From Mangifera indica (lineage: Eukaryota; Streptophyta; Magnoliopsida; Sapindales; Anacardiaceae): DNA of 64,000 nt. The position numbers and the translations under genes are program-made. Of this stretch, positions 36,817 through 50,139 are shown piece by piece. Below the pieces are notes generated by a model. It did no database searches and had not been told where the DNA came from. It saw only the letters and a list, made by a program, of their open reading frames with translations. Positions within the stretch are counted from its first letter, which is position 1. Each line of letters opens with the position of its first letter. The DNA is taken from NCBI RefSeq assembly GCF_011075055.1, contig NC_058137.1, positions 10,401,463 to 10,465,462 on the forward strand. Reading direction: 5' to 3'.

Positions 36817-39800
36817 TTGCCTAAGTTGCTTCCCTCTTATTCACAAGGGAACTTGCAATTATTCAAGTTTTGCTTGATAATGCAGGTTTTAAGGGAAAAA
36901 ATAGAAAAAGTAGGATTTATGGTTTGTTTCAAAGGGCAATTGATTATAGGTGATGATAATGTAATGAAATGTGTCAACAGGAAGGAGAGACCAATCTATA
37001 TTGACATAAGTGTTGATTTTGAAGAATTTGTGGTGAAAATATGTTATCATCTTAGAATCGATCGAAGTCAGCCAAATATCCACATATTTATTCCTGGTGA
37101 GGCATTGATAGGTCTTATTAAGATTCAAGACAATGATGATCTTAAGTTTGTCATGATGGAAGCAAGAAGTTTACAAGAATCAACAAAATTTTGTGTTACT
37201 AAGAGTCCTTTTGAAGAAAGAGACAATCAACAAAACGAAGAGGTTAATGAGGAAAAAAGAGAGGATTATCCAACATATGACTTGGCATAATCACAAAATT
37301 TTCAAGAGTATGGTGTGAATCATGGTAATGACGATATGGATAAGGATTATAATCTTGAGGGTAATAACAATGATGATGATGAATTTCTATGATTTTATAT
37401 TGTGATGACACATAATGTGTATGAAACCAAGACATTGGGAGAGGTCAAACCAATTCTTATAATGATAGGGCCGAGTCTAACACGAGACGTCATGGCTTCA
37501 TAGATATTGGAACATATAAAAGTCACATTAATATTGTAATTTATTTCAATGGGTTCATGAGCTTACCGTGGATGTTGAGAACACAAGTATTAGTAATTAG
37601 GAAACACAAAGAGACAACTGTCTAACTATAATGGGCTTTTATGATTTGAAAGCTAAATTGATAGCTTTATTTGAAAGATATACATTAGAGATAGGTATTC
37701 AATGGAAAGTTGCTTACTCTGATACGAAATGTTATAAGATTAGGTGTGTACATTCTTAATGTAATTGGTAGGCACGAGCCAATGTATAAATGATGCACAC
37801 ACTTATCCAAGGGATAAAATATTGCCACATCATAAACAGGTTGGTGCCAGATCATTGGAGGCCATTATTAAATCAATGTTTGTGATTAATCACATTTATC
37901 AACCAAAAGAAATTATTTCTAACATGACAAATAGGTACAAGATTGACATTTCAACACATAAACGTGGCTTGTGAAGAAATACGCTATAAATGCATTACGA
38001 GAATCTCTTGAGGAATCTTTCATGATCTTACTTGAGTATTCTCACAATTTGGAGCTAAAGATCCTAGACATTGTTACACATATTAATGTCAACACAAAAA
38101 ATAAGTTCTAGTTTTTTTTCATGGCTTTAGGTTGTTCGATAAGGGGGTTGTAACACCCCTCCCCAGAAGTACTACCCACCGAAGGAGAAATGTTATGAAC
38201 TAATATTCGGAGCGTCTATTTTTTTCTTTTAAAATAATTTAAAATAAACGCATTATTAAAAGTGTTTAAAAAGTATTCCAAGAAGACTGAAAACCTAGAA
38301 GCGAACAAAAGATGTATATACTCATATGAAAACTCATCTGAAAGCATCTGAAAACAGGGAGTAATCATATGCAACTGTACCATAATCTCAAAAAGTCAAA
38401 AGTCGACACGAACATGCCACTATATGCATGTAATATAAACCAGAGATAACCTGCTCCAGCTGGATCTACCTACGCTGACCTGACCCTGCCTCGCAGCTAC
38501 CTCGATCACCTGTACCTGCAATCAGGAAAGAAAAGCGAGTGACTGATAAGAACACTCAGTAAGGGGAAAGAATCAAGTAAACTATCTCTTTTCCTGTTCT
38601 AACTTACTTTTGGGACTCAACCTCACATTCTAACCTCTATAAGAAATTGAGGGGGTAATCTAGTTTATTCTTTACTATTTGGGTCATACTTTGTCCCATC
38701 TGGTGTCTATTTGATACTTTCTGAAAGCTAACTATAGGGATTTGACACTTTTCTAAGCTCAAGCTCTCTTTCTTTCACTACACTATTTCTGAATCTGAAT
38801 TGAGCTCTACTGCGAGCATGCTCTACTGCAAACGGACCCTACTGGGGTCTATATCCTACTACGGACGTGTCCTACTGTGGACGTGCCCTACTGCGGGCAG
38901 TGAAGTGTAAAGTACCCCCTCATAGTTTATAGCATGCATGCGGGTCTTATATCTTACTAATTTTGCTTCAATTTAAATTTATTCATAACTCACCAGACAT
39001 TACTCTTGGGACGACCCCTAAATCTTGAGCCCCAAATTCCTTTTCTTGCTTTTCTTTCTTTTTCTTTTCTTTTTTCTTTTTTTCTCTCATTTCTTTCTTT
39101 TCCTTTCCTTTCCTTTCTTTTCTTTCTTCTTCCTTTCTTTCTTTCTTTCCTGCCCAAAACTACGAAATACTGTTCACAGAACAGTTATTTAGTAGGGCAG
39201 CCTTTTTTTTCATACAATTTAACAGCCCAAACGGTTTCTAATTCATACTAGCTATATATCTTTGAAAAGAGGATTCAAAGATCTTTACAACAAGCTATAA
39301 TAGCACTCATAATTCAATAGATAAGGCAGTCAAAACGTGAGATAAAATCAGTGGCAAAAATGCCTCCCCTGTTTATTTGGTAAAGCAGTCCTTGTGGTTC
39401 ATGCAATATTTAACAATCCAAATGATCCCCAATTCATACAAGATATATATCACTGAAAAGAAAATTCAAATAGCTTTACAACGAGATATAATATCACTCA
39501 TAATTCCATAGATAAGGCAGTCAAAATGTGAGATAAACTTAATGACAAAACTGTCTCCTCTGTTTATTTAGTAAAATAGTCCTTTTGGTTCACACAATAT
39601 TTAACAGTCCCCATGATCTCTAATTCATACAAACTATATATCATTGGAAAGAGGATTCAAAGAGCTTTCCGAAAAGATATAATAGCACTCATAATTCATC
39701 AGATAAGACAGCCAAAACATGGGACGAACTCAGTAGCAAAACTGTAAATATCATGCAACTTTCTACCATGAACAAAATAACACACATAGACATCCCAAAT

Positions 39801-41663
39801 GGAAAAACAACATTCCTCAACTTCAAAATCATCATTTATAACATAGATCCAAGGAACCAAAAGCCTAAAACATGCAACATATCAAGGATAATTCCCCTTA
39901 CCTTATTTCAAGCCAAATCTTTGTAAGTTGGCTTTATTCTCTTTGTTTTGCTTCCTTTATCACCAAGATCACTTTAAATCAATACCAAAACACACTAATA
40001 TATTCACATAACATGCATATAAACATAGCTAAAAGGAGAAGGAAGGAGATCTTTGGTTACCAAAGCTTCCAAGTGCTTCCTTTTCTTTTCTTTTCTTTCT
40101 TCTCTTCCAAACTCCTTCAAATCTTTCCTTTTTTCTTCAAGAAAACAAAGAAAAGTATGAAGAATGGTGGCTGCTGGAATATGGACGGAAATGATGGAAA
40201 AGTCTTGGTTTTGTCTTTTGTTTTTCTCCCTTTATCTTATCTCCTTCTCTTTTTGACTTTTTGTATTTATATATATATATTAAAAAACACACCCATACAT
40301 ATATATATTTAAAATGGGAAAAATATCAAAACAGGGTCAAAAGACATAATTGCCCCTAGAATATACCTGAGGGTATTACAGGGGTTCTAACAAGTTTGTC
40401 ACCCGATGATTTACATTGATGCTTCACATTTGAAGGAAAAATACCTTAGGTCTCTTTTCATTGTTGTTGCAAAAGATAACAATAATCAAATTTATCCACT
40501 TAGATTCAATATCAAGCACAAGGAGGAAATGGATATGTGGACCTCGTTCTTGAGGTACCTATGTATGTACATCCCAAACTTGGCTATTATTTTTTATCAG
40601 CATCATTCAATCAATGTGTCAATGGCAAACATAATGCCTCATATCCGCCATGGTTTTTGTAACTACCATATAAATAGTAACATGAATTTGCAGTTCAAAA
40701 ACACCAATTATATTAAAAGATTATTTTGGAGAGTTTCAAAGGCATATCGCATCAAGGACTTTGAATCTACCATGAGTAAAATTATTCGAGTAAATACACT
40801 GTGACAACCTATTTGGCCAATCTTGGGTATAAAAATTAAGCACGCACCCATTTTAAAGGATGACGGTATAACATCATGACAACCAATATTGTTGAGTCCT
40901 TCAATGCTTTGACACAAATTACTTGAGCATTGTCTATCACCATATTAGTTGAGTTTCTTAGAAGCATAATAGAACATTGGTTTTGCAATTGGTGAAACCT
41001 AGTAGTTGTATTTGCTTAAAATTGGTATATTTATTTATTCTTTATAACATTAGGTTTGATTAGTTTTTTTATTAGGTGAGAGATCTCACCGTTGCCATAG
41101 TGGGCAGAGGAAAAAATTACTGAACATATGCATAAATCTACAAATATAGTGGTCAAACCAATCAATGTCCACAAATACGAAGTTCATGATTTGCGTCAAC
41201 AAGTGTTTCTTGCGAATATTTTCCACCGGATGTGCAACTATGGGAAATTTCAACTTTCTCAGATTCTATGTACCCACATTGTGGCTGTTGCGTGCTTCAA
41301 TAACCTCTTGAATTTTTTTAGTTAGGCCAGTGTATATAACTCCACAAATTATTTACAAGCAGTGTATAGAGAAGATGTTAATTTGGTAGATGATCAATCA
41401 ATTTGAGCACCATCTAATATGTTGACAATTTATCTACCTAAGATGCAACGAAAACAGTCCAGACATCAGTCCAACCATGCAAGGAGACCATTATTAAGAG
41501 AGGAAATCCAACCACAAATTGTGGTCAATGTCATCAACCAAGGCATAATCGATTGAATTGTCTGAGTCTAGCTTCGGAGCCCATTGTTGGCTCATCCAAT
41601 GCATTAGGTAATGGTAGAGGACAAGGTCATCGTAGTCATAGGACAACCAATCTGGTAGAATAG
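36817..41663 (+). pseudogene. Mutator-like (MuDR-type) transposase gene, broken and split by a solo LTR
   Basis: Plus-strand pieces follow the order of plant MULE transposases. The N-terminal MuDR domain is at 36883-37290 (for example YIDISVDFEEFVVKICYHL). A zinc-binding-like segment lies at about 37650-37750 (IQWKVAYSDTKCYKI). A HKQVGARSLEAI block is followed by PKEIISNM (37820-37930). The transposase core after the LTR (40406-40790) contains IDASHLKEKY, NNQIYPLRF and HIRHGFCNYHI. A decayed SWIM finger with CTHIVAV is at about 41229-41300, and a CCHC zinc knuckle, C-X2-C-X4-H-X4-C, at 41520-41561. Stops and frameshifts occur throughout. Such proteins excise and insert Mutator elements. This copy cannot, and it may or may not be related to the small MULE elements M1-M6. 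Confidence 0.85.
38149..40380 (-). mobile_element. 2.2-kb solo LTR with perfect 5-bp target duplication
   Basis: Begins tgtaacacccctcccc and ends gagggtattaca. The flanks ggggt (38144-38148) and ggggt (40381-40385) are identical. It aligns with 21042-23242 along its length. Inside are a CT-rich tract (about 39040-39150), three to four diverged copies of a roughly 150-bp unit containing tcatgcaatatttaac, and no coding sequence. It sits between the codons for FMALGCSIRG and YIDASHLK of the MULE transposase. Element orientation is inferred from the other LTRs. Confidence 0.9.
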
Positions 41664-42523
41664 ATTATCATGATTTATTTTTTGTATTAACTAGAACGTT
41701 AATTTGAAGTTCAAACAATTTCCATGCTTAGCTTTTACTTTTATGTTTTGTCCATGTTTAATTGTATTAATGTCATTATGGTTTATTTTCATATTGTGAC
41801 ATGAACATTTAATTATTTACTTATGTTTTATTTTCAAGTTCTTGTTGGCACAGAATCAGAATGTCTTTTAAGGAAAACGTTAACATCTTTGTGTAGCAAA
41901 GTCATTGGTTCTTTGTAACAAAGTAAATTGTGGTTTTGTTACACAAAAGATTGTAACTTCTACTTATGCATTTGTTGTCTAACTTAACCAACAAAATACA
42001 CTCCATTATCACGTTTATTAAATCATCTTTATTTTATGTTTACATGGGATTTCATAGCATTAATGCTATTTTTTTATATCTAATCAAAAACTTTACTTAA
42101 TCAAAAATTACAACAATATTGTTTATATATAATCAACTACACTTTAGCTTGGCAATCTATGTGAATTATAGTCCAAACCATTTAATTTAACAAAACAAAC
42201 CCAAAATCTTACAATTTCCCTCGTTGTATCTTTGTCAATACTAAGCAAAAGAAACCAAAGGAAACCCTTGGTGACGAAGAAGAAGAAAAATTCTTTGTAG
42301 CATTAGATGAAACAAAAACATTGCATTTTGCAAAAAACGATGCGTTTTATTTAAGCATACTAATGGATCTTCAAATGCAGTTAGCACTTGCCAAAGTCTT
42401 CTTATACTTCCGTTTTAACAAAGTTAACCAACACTTTTTTTTAACAATATTTTCAGCATTTTCTCATATTTCAAGAACAAACTTCAATCTTATTTCTTAT
42501 TTTTCTGTTTACTGGTTTTCACA
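41664..42523. other. Tail of MULE and possible Copia 3' LTR
   Basis: On the minus strand a polypurine tract (about 42524-42536, ctggagggagga) is followed by tgtgaaaacc, a plausible LTR start running leftwards from 42523. I could not find the other LTR end. No gene is visible. Confidence 0.35.
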
Positions 42524-43340
42524 TCCTCCCTCCAGTTAAAGCATTTTCCAATGACTTGTTAGAAGAATAGAAGTGAGACAAACAACAACATCAATATTGC
42601 CTCATTTATTAGACATCTTCTACTTCATGGAATTCCTCCCCGATTCTTTAGAAATAAAATGTGTTACTAATCTTCTTCAATAAATTCATCCATGACATAA
42701 AACATTTCGTAAACTAAATCTATTTGAATGCAATCATTTTCTTGAGAACTCTTCACTTCTGTAATAAATGTATTTCTTTCTTCTCTAGAACTTGTCTTTG
42801 TTATTAACCAATCAACAACTTTAAGCTTTTCTTAAAAAACCAAACCTAACGATTGATAGCGGCTTCATCACTATATCTATTGTTTCAAATTCGTATGGTA
42901 CATATTGTACTGAAATTGATTTAGTTGTTATCTGCTTTCGTACATAATGGACATTGATTTCTATATGCTTGGTATGACTGTGGAATAATGAATTATTAGC
43001 TAGTAAACCGACAACACATCTGACACTACAAGACATTATTTTCAACATAACTTATCCTTAATTCTTTAAACATACTATGAAACCAGTCAATTTCAGTAGA
43101 AACTTGACTGAGAGCTTGATATTCAGACTCAGTATAGAAAAGTGCCACAACCTTTTGATTCTTGAAGCTCTATTGAATAATATTTCCACCTAGATAGATA
43201 CAATACCCACTTGTTAATCTTCTGATACCCAAGTTCCCATCCCAATCAACATTTGTGCTTCAAGTTTTAGAGCTGATATTGGTAAATTAAACTCCATTTT
43301 CTAGAAGTCCTTTTGATGTACTTGAGAACTCTTTTGAAAG
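42524..43340 (-). pseudogene. Copia RNase H remnant (minus strand)
   Basis: On the minus strand 43240-43050 has DWDGN, RRLTSGYCIYLGGNIIQ and YTESEYQALSQ, the ADWAGD...STSGYCVFLG...STEAEYRAL motif of Copia RNase H. Next, 43000-42825 contains FHSHTKHIEINVHYVR and VQYVPYE, then MKPLSIVRFGFLRKA, the C-terminal end of Copia pol. Stops occur at the SW position (reads IIQ-stop) and in the acid-rich helix. Upstream pol is absent. Confidence 0.85.
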
Positions 43341-43690
43341 CTTGCCATTGCAACTTAATTGGTTGGAGCTTTCACGTACTGACTCAATTTATTAACCCCC
43401 CGAAATGATCGTACAAGACCTTTGAGTTTTCTGCGGCAGTTTTATTAGACTGAAAGAGATTGTGAGTTAAGTAAATAAGTAATTAGATCCATGTTATCCA
43501 AATGAGAAGCCAAGGTTGTACTCCTTATGATCAAGTTGCGATGGATCAAGTCAAGAGCAAAAATGAGGATTTAGTAAAAGTTTTAAGTAGAATCTTTCTA
43601 CCTACTAAGTGATTATTATTTACTCTCCTATTTTTATGTCTTATAAGTGACAGGTGATTGTGAAGACTGTGATGTGAGAGAGTCAATTGA
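43341..43690. other. Spacer, no gene seen
   Basis: About 350 bp between the Copia remnant and the CACTA terminus. Nothing recognised. Confidence 0.4.
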
Positions 43691-44935
43691 CACTACAGTA
43701 AATATACAATTTAGGGATGATTTTGATTTCATCTCAGAATATTATTTTTAGAGACAAAATCTTACTTTCATCCCAAAATGATTATTTTCAGGGATAAAAT
43801 CTTAATTTCGTCCCCAATAAGATAAGATATATTTTTAAGGGCATTTTAAATATTGTCCCAGAATGATAATTTTATGAACGATTTTATTTTTGCCCTAAAA
43901 TGATAATTTTAGGAGACAACATATTAATTTTGTCTCAAAAAATGTAAGATTTATTTTTGGGGACAATTTTAATTTCGTTCCAAAATGTCACTTTTAGGGA
44001 CAATTTTAGTTGTCCCAAAATGTCACTTTTAGGGATGATCTTCTTTTCTTCCTAGAATGATAATTTTAAAAGATGAAATTTTAATTTCATTTCTAAAAAT
44101 ATAAGATTTATTTTTAAAAACGATTTAAATGTTACTTTTAAGGACAAAATTAAATTTTGTCCCCAATAAGATAAGATTCATTTTTAAGTCAAAGATAATT
44201 TTAAGAATGATTTTATTTTCATCTTAAAATGATAATTTTTTATGACGAAATCTTAATTTTATCCCAAAAAATGTAGGATTTATTTTTAGGGGTGATTTTA
44301 ATTTCATTTCCAATAAGTTAAGATTTATTTTTAAAGACATTTTCAATGTTATCCCAATATGATAATTTTAGAGACAATTTTAGTTTTGTTCAAATATGAT
44401 AATTTTAGAGAACAAAATCTTAATTTTATCCCAAAAATGTAAGATTTATTTTTATGGACGATTTTAATTTCATCTTAAAATGTTACTTCTAGGGATAAAA
44501 CCATAATTTCATCCCCAATAAGTTAAGATTTATTTTTAAGGGCATTTCAAAATGATAATTTTCGGGACTATTTTATTTTTATTTCAGAATGATAATTTTA
44601 GGGAACAAAATCTTAATATCGTCCTAAAAATTATACGATTTATTTTTATGAATGATTTTAATTTTGTTCCTAAATATTACTTTTAATGATGAAATCTTAT
44701 TTTTGTTCCCAATAAGTTGAGACTTATTTTTAGGGAAATTTTAAAAGTAGTCCAAAAATTATAATTTTAAAGATGATTTTATTTTTGTTACAGAATAATA
44801 ATTTTAGAAGACGAAATTTTAATTTCATCCAAAAAAAACATAGAATTTATTTTTAAGGATAAATTTAATTTAGTTCATGAATGTTACTTTTGGAGACGAA
44901 ATCATAATTTTATCCCCAATAAGTCAAATTAAAAT
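43691..44935 (+). mobile_element. 5' end of a CACTA (En/Spm) element with palindromic subterminal repeats
   Basis: The block starts with cactacagtaaa (43691), the CACTA terminus, preceded by tga, which could be half of a 3-bp target duplication. Then follow 1.2 kb of alternating sense and antisense words (tttagggacga / tcgtcccaaa types, heavily mutated). A landmark, caataagataag or a variant, recurs at about 43815, 44164, 44311, 44516, 44710 and 44918, so the unit is about 145-210 bp. Such arrays are the transposase-binding subterminal regions of CACTA elements. I see no matching 3' end (tactgtagtg) or transposase in the window, so the element is truncated or very diverged. The stretch 45000-45180 may be its first untranslated exon. 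Confidence 0.7.
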
Positions 44936-46879
44936 TTTAATATTTAAAATTGAATTAATACTTAATTGAATTTTATTAACTTAATATTGAAATTTGAATC
45001 AACATATAATTGTGAAAATAAAGACTCTCTCAGTACGATTATTTCTCTCAGATTTTCCTACTCTCAAAGTCCCTGGAAGTCGGTCAAAGACAAAAGCTCT
45101 CTCAATACGCTTATTTTCGCTGTTCTTTTCTCGCACAGTTAATCATCATATTTCTTTGAATAAGTTTGCCTTATTTCAAATTTTGAGGTTTTTGTGTCGG
45201 TTTTGATTTCATTTTATTTAATTAATGTGTTTAGAGTTTGTTTTTGGTGCATTTGTTTTCTGCATTGGTGATGTTCTGGTGTCTACATTGCAAACGTGAA
45301 TTACGAAGACGACTACCAATACAAATTCTGTGTTTGTATGAAGTTGACTCAGTTTTTTGTTTTGTTCTCTCAAGAAAAACTTGATGTAGAACTAAACCTG
45401 TTATACTGAATCAGGATGACATTACATTTCAACATTATATAGATAATACGCTTATTTGCTAAGAATACTGAAAATGTTGTTCACTGCTTAAGTTAGAAAC
45501 TGACATTTAAGAGTAAACAGTAGTAAGCATTATAGTTTGCTTAATTTTCTTCTTATATGGTAAATTTCTTGGTTTAAATGTTAGCTATTTTGTGGTTGTT
45601 ATGTTTCTATCACCTGAGTCAGATCTTTTCTTTATGGGATGACTTACATATTTCATAATAAGAGCTTAGGATACTCGTAACCTTGTGATGTTCAAACTTG
45701 CTTAAATTCACATGGGGGCTCTTCGTATAGACATAACTCTATTAATTTTGATTCAAAATCATTCGTTAAGGCCCAAAAAGAGAATGAAATCAAAGAGTAA
45801 AAAAGGTGAAAATATAGGCAAAACACTGAAGATTGTTATATTGTTTTTGTATTATATAAAAATTAGTGAAAATATTATAGATATAAACATTCTTATTATT
45901 GGGTCAAAACACATAAATTTAGTATCCCATCTCTTGCTTTAATCCATTTTTATTAATCTTTATATTTATTTTCATATACTTATAAGAAATTTATCCGGAG
46001 TTTCTCATACTCTAATCATTATTATTATAATAAATTTATTTTATATAAAACTTTAAATCATGCATATTAACTAATGATAAAAAAAATCTCATCAATCCTA
46101 CCAAATTATGATATTTAGGAATATGGTTGACGGAATTTTTTCATTTTTTATGAGACAATAATCTCACATCATACTACTCATAGGAGTACGAATATTATCC
46201 TCTTATCCTAGTCCATTGTATATGTTCATCCACAAAGTCTTACCGAGCTATCAAAACATGTTCTGCAGCTACAGATATCCGACACTAAAATTGATTTAGG
46301 AGGGTATGAGCAGGAATTTGTTCGTACGGATGCATATTTTTAAAACTTAAGAATTGACTGATTTCAGTTTTGATTTTGATTTAATTCCTACTTTTTCAAA
46401 GCTGGACCCATTCACCCTTACAGTCAAGGTATCGCATCATTTATACCACCGACGATGAATTAATGCGAGAAATTTCTGTCTTTTCACTTTAAATTAAATG
46501 TTATCAATAATAATTACTTGTTTTGTTAAATCATGGAAACTAATCAATGGAATGTTTTTCCCATTGGGTTTAGTAGCCCCCACCAGCCACTACACGGCTC
46601 CTTCCAAATTATCGGATTTTGCGAATTTTTTGGGTTATCGGGTTCATGTACATCGGACCAATGAGGCTCCAAGTGTTATGTTTTTAACTTATTGTCCCCT
46701 CGACGATAACTTGCTACAGCACTTGTCTTCATAATATTTTTAGTCAGTTCATGCTATTGTCTCATAAGTTGGAAATAAAGGATACAACTAAAAAGCTTTT
46801 GCTTTGCCATATTCTAACTAGAATTAACTAAAAATTTCATCATTTCGGCGGTAATATTACAGCTGATGATAAATTTCAG
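44936..46879. other. Non-coding DNA after the CACTA end
   Basis: No recognised domain. The open frame at 46498-46734 (78 residues) matches no family I know. The first part could be internal CACTA sequence. Confidence 0.4.
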
Positions 46880-48030
46880 TTATGTTTTACAATTAGATTT
46901 GCATACAATTGAAGTTGCAGCACATGATTTCTCTGATGGAAACAAGATGGATGAGAGAGAATTTGGCAGAGTGTTCAAGGTAATTAACTTTCCCTATTTT
47001 TTTCCCTTTAAATTGATATGCGCAAATCAAGTTTATCCCGAGGATCTGACCAGATGAAGTTACACCACATTAAAATGATCATCGCCGGGAAATTTTAAAA
47101 ACGCTTCTAGGCAAACAAAAGTACTGGCGAAATTATTGCATCGAAAACTCATCAAGGCATCACTGTCAGGCAAGGGCTAAAAGAACTTAGGAATAAGATT
47201 GCGTTGGTAGCCATGTTTCAACACAGAAAGTTGGTGAGATTATTTGGGGTTTGTGGAGAAGGAGAGGATCAAAATACTGTTATATATTTTATGTGAGCTC
47301 TATATTAATTATAATTTTGATCGTAATAAAATCAGATAATTAAATAATTTAATAAGTTTAATATACTTAAAATTGTAATTTGGTTTAACAATTATTAAAC
47401 TTTTAATAAGGTGGTTCAATACCCTAATATATATTTAGCTAACTTCCCTAACCGAAATTCTAACAAAACAACTTTTCTATTAAATATTTTAAAGGAGGAA
47501 AACTTTTCTCTTCAATATAGAAAAATTTCTAGAAATTGAGGATTCAAAATGCATACATAACAAATAATTCTATAACCCTAAAAGTTTTTAATTCAATAAT
47601 TTAGGTCATATGTGATGATCGTTCAAATTGATTAATTTTGTTAAGCCCATGTCCATTTAAGTCTTACAAATACTTTATGAGTTTGTGCTCAACAAAAGCC
47701 CTGACTACTTTCTTTTGGGTATATGAAAATTTTTCTTTTCCTCATGAAATAAGTACTTCAATTTTCAATGTCGCACCTCACAACGAATCTTTAAAAACAA
47801 GGACAGTCAGGTTGGTCCATGCGTTTTAAAATTATAAGAGGAATTGCACAAGTTAGGCTTTTGTATATCTATGAAGATTCTAGATTTACAGTTATACATT
47901 GCGATCTCAAAACTAGTAATGTCCTGTTGGACAAGGACATGTAACCGAAGACAACAAATTTCGGCATGGCAAGGATGTTTGGGAATGATGAAACTCAAGG
48001 AAGTACAAGCAAAATTTTTGGAACATAGTA
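46880..48030 (+). pseudogene. Receptor-like kinase pseudogene (CRK/lectin-RLK type kinase domain)
   Basis: Kinase pieces lie in three exon-like parts. The first, 46885-46980, reads DLHTIEVAAHDFSDGNKMDE then FGRVFK, the start of a plant RLK kinase with its glycine loop damaged. The second, 47115-47297, has IIASKTHQGITV, then LKELRNKIALVAMFQHRKLV, and ends in a stop. The third, 47810-48030, has FKIIRGIAQ, then [17 protein letters not shown], a stop, NFGMARMF and SKIFGT. The catalytic HRD is HCD and DFG is NFG, two stops occur, and the C-lobe after the activation loop, the ectodomain and the membrane span are missing. The intron positions echo the CRK at 32.5 kb, so a common origin is likely. 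Confidence 0.85.
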
Positions 48031-50139
48031 AAATTTAAACAATAATCCTTCCTATTATTCTTATGGTGCCAGATTATAGTGGCCATAGCTTCTAAAGTAT
48101 GTAATTGTCACGCCTTGTGTGTTGGGTTTTCGAGTCACTGGATACTAGCAAGATAGCGGAATATATAACAAAAATTCAAAGAAAATCCCACCAACAATCA
48201 GGTTTTAGAGAATGATTTCATAAGCATGCAATAAACATCCATAAGGTGTTTAAAGAATACCATACCTATGTTGGACAACTCCTCTAAATCTTTACATAGC
48301 TTTATGAGATTGTTATTCAACCCACGAGGCTAGAACTATTCACTAGAGGTTTCTAAAGCTTTGTGAATAGTGTGTGTGAATTGGGAGTCATGCATGACAA
48401 CGAGGGTTTGCAAAAAACACTTTTGAATTTTGGAACCGTGTTCATATAAATAGGGAATGTCATAAACAGTCATGCATTAAAAGCATGCAAGATCACTTAT
48501 GAGCAATAATTTTCTGAGTAATTTATTTTTAAGATAATTTTTTAATTTTAATAATAAAATATTACCTAAATCAAATATACACTTATGAGCAAATAGAAGG
48601 TTGTCATGGACTCTCTTTATGTTTTCAGATTTATCTTACAACTTTCATGCTTTTTACTATATGTGTCCGTTCAATGAAAAAAAAAAAAGTATCTATTAAA
48701 CAATTTCAAACTTAAGCTTTAACACCACTATAGAGACAACAACACCTAAATAATTCAAACTATCACTCTTAAATTTTTCTATTAAAACAATCAAATTTTT
48801 ACTACTTATTGAATATATCTAACTAATCACATTTTCACTACTTATTGAAAGCACTGAACTAATTACATTGTTTCCAAAAACAATAATCCTAATTGTTTTT
48901 CAAGACCTTTAATAGGATATATTGAAAATTTTATCCTTTTTATCAAAAATTTTGAAAGTTCAATTCCTTCGATAGAATAATATTAAAGTTTGGTCGGATA
49001 TATAAAAAGCATTTTGATGAATTGTTTCTTTGAAAAACTGAATCTTATTTGAATCATTGTTGGCAAATATAACTCCTTCACATAGTGTAGAGAAAGGAAA
49101 GTTTTATAATACACCAACAGTTAAAAGAGTAAATAATAGGCACTAAATAATTTCATGAGTAATGTCTAATTAATTCAAAAAAAAAAAAATCCTTCAAATT
49201 TGAGCAAAAGTGATTATTTTTTAGTATAAAACGATTTACATTTCACATATTCTATACCTCTTTGCCATTGAAATGCTCAAAGTCAAAAGAGAGACCACAA
49301 TTACTAAATGATAAAATTCTTGTTGTCTTCGCTGCAAGAAAATTTGATCAGAGTCGACACCTAATACAATCAAAGTTGGCATGAGAAATGACATACTAAA
49401 TAAACATGATGTGCAATTGATTTATTCCACCTATTCAGAAAAACTTAAATAAGACAATTCCATCCAACTAGTGTTCTTGTAACGTGATTCTATTTTATTA
49501 TAATTTATTTTATTTTTTTCATTGCTAAAAGTAAGCATTTAACAAGATATGTTTTCATTTTATTGATAAAAAGATATCGTCTATTGATATGAACGAAACT
49601 AGTGTCTCCTGACAATACCCTTATTTAACTTCAAACAACTCCTGAAAATGAGAGCTAGTCATTTAGGTTGTTGAGCAGCCAGAGAAGCATTTTAGCAGAT
49701 AAGTGTTAAGATTACCAACCCCAACTTCACAAGAAACAAGGGACAAAGCCATTACATTCAAGGCCACCATTGAAGTACAAAAACACTTGCAACAAAAAAA
49801 AAAAAAAATCATGATGAGGAAAAGAACTATTCTAAACAACAATAACTGCATACAATTCAATATGCAACTTTGGGATATTAATTTGATGAAGACTTCTTAG
49901 ATACAAGGATTAAAAATTGATGAAAAGGATTGATTATGTGGTGGTCGGTAATTATCATACCTAAAAAACTTGTTAAACTCAGCCTCAAAATTGGTTTTCA
50001 TTTGTTCTTCAAAACAGTGCAGAGAAATGTCCTAATGAAGAAATAAAATTTTGATCAGGCAATTGTACCATTGGGATAATCCATTTAAATGGGCACTCCA
50101 CTCAGAAGTCATAAAATCCAGTACCTGACTGATGATACA
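48031..50139. other. AT-rich intergenic DNA with shared mTERF 3' flank
   Basis: No gene is visible. At 48107 the sequence tgtcacgcc resembles a gypsy LTR start, but no end was found. From about 49560 to 50139 the sequence is similar to 63110-63618, the 3' flank of the mTERF copy at the window end, so the duplication unit includes 3' flanking DNA. Confidence 0.5.

Noticed and set aside
39006..39251. Frame rich in Phe, Leu and Ser that looks like a membrane protein
   Set aside because: It is a CT-rich tract within a solo LTR; the same tract in the other copy at 21.9 kb is not open in the same way.
46498..46734. 78-residue frame before the kinase pseudogene
   Set aside because: No similarity to receptor ectodomains or any family I know; likely chance.
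48107..48520. Possible further solo LTR starting tgtcacgcc
   Set aside because: No matching end, target duplication or second copy was found in the window.
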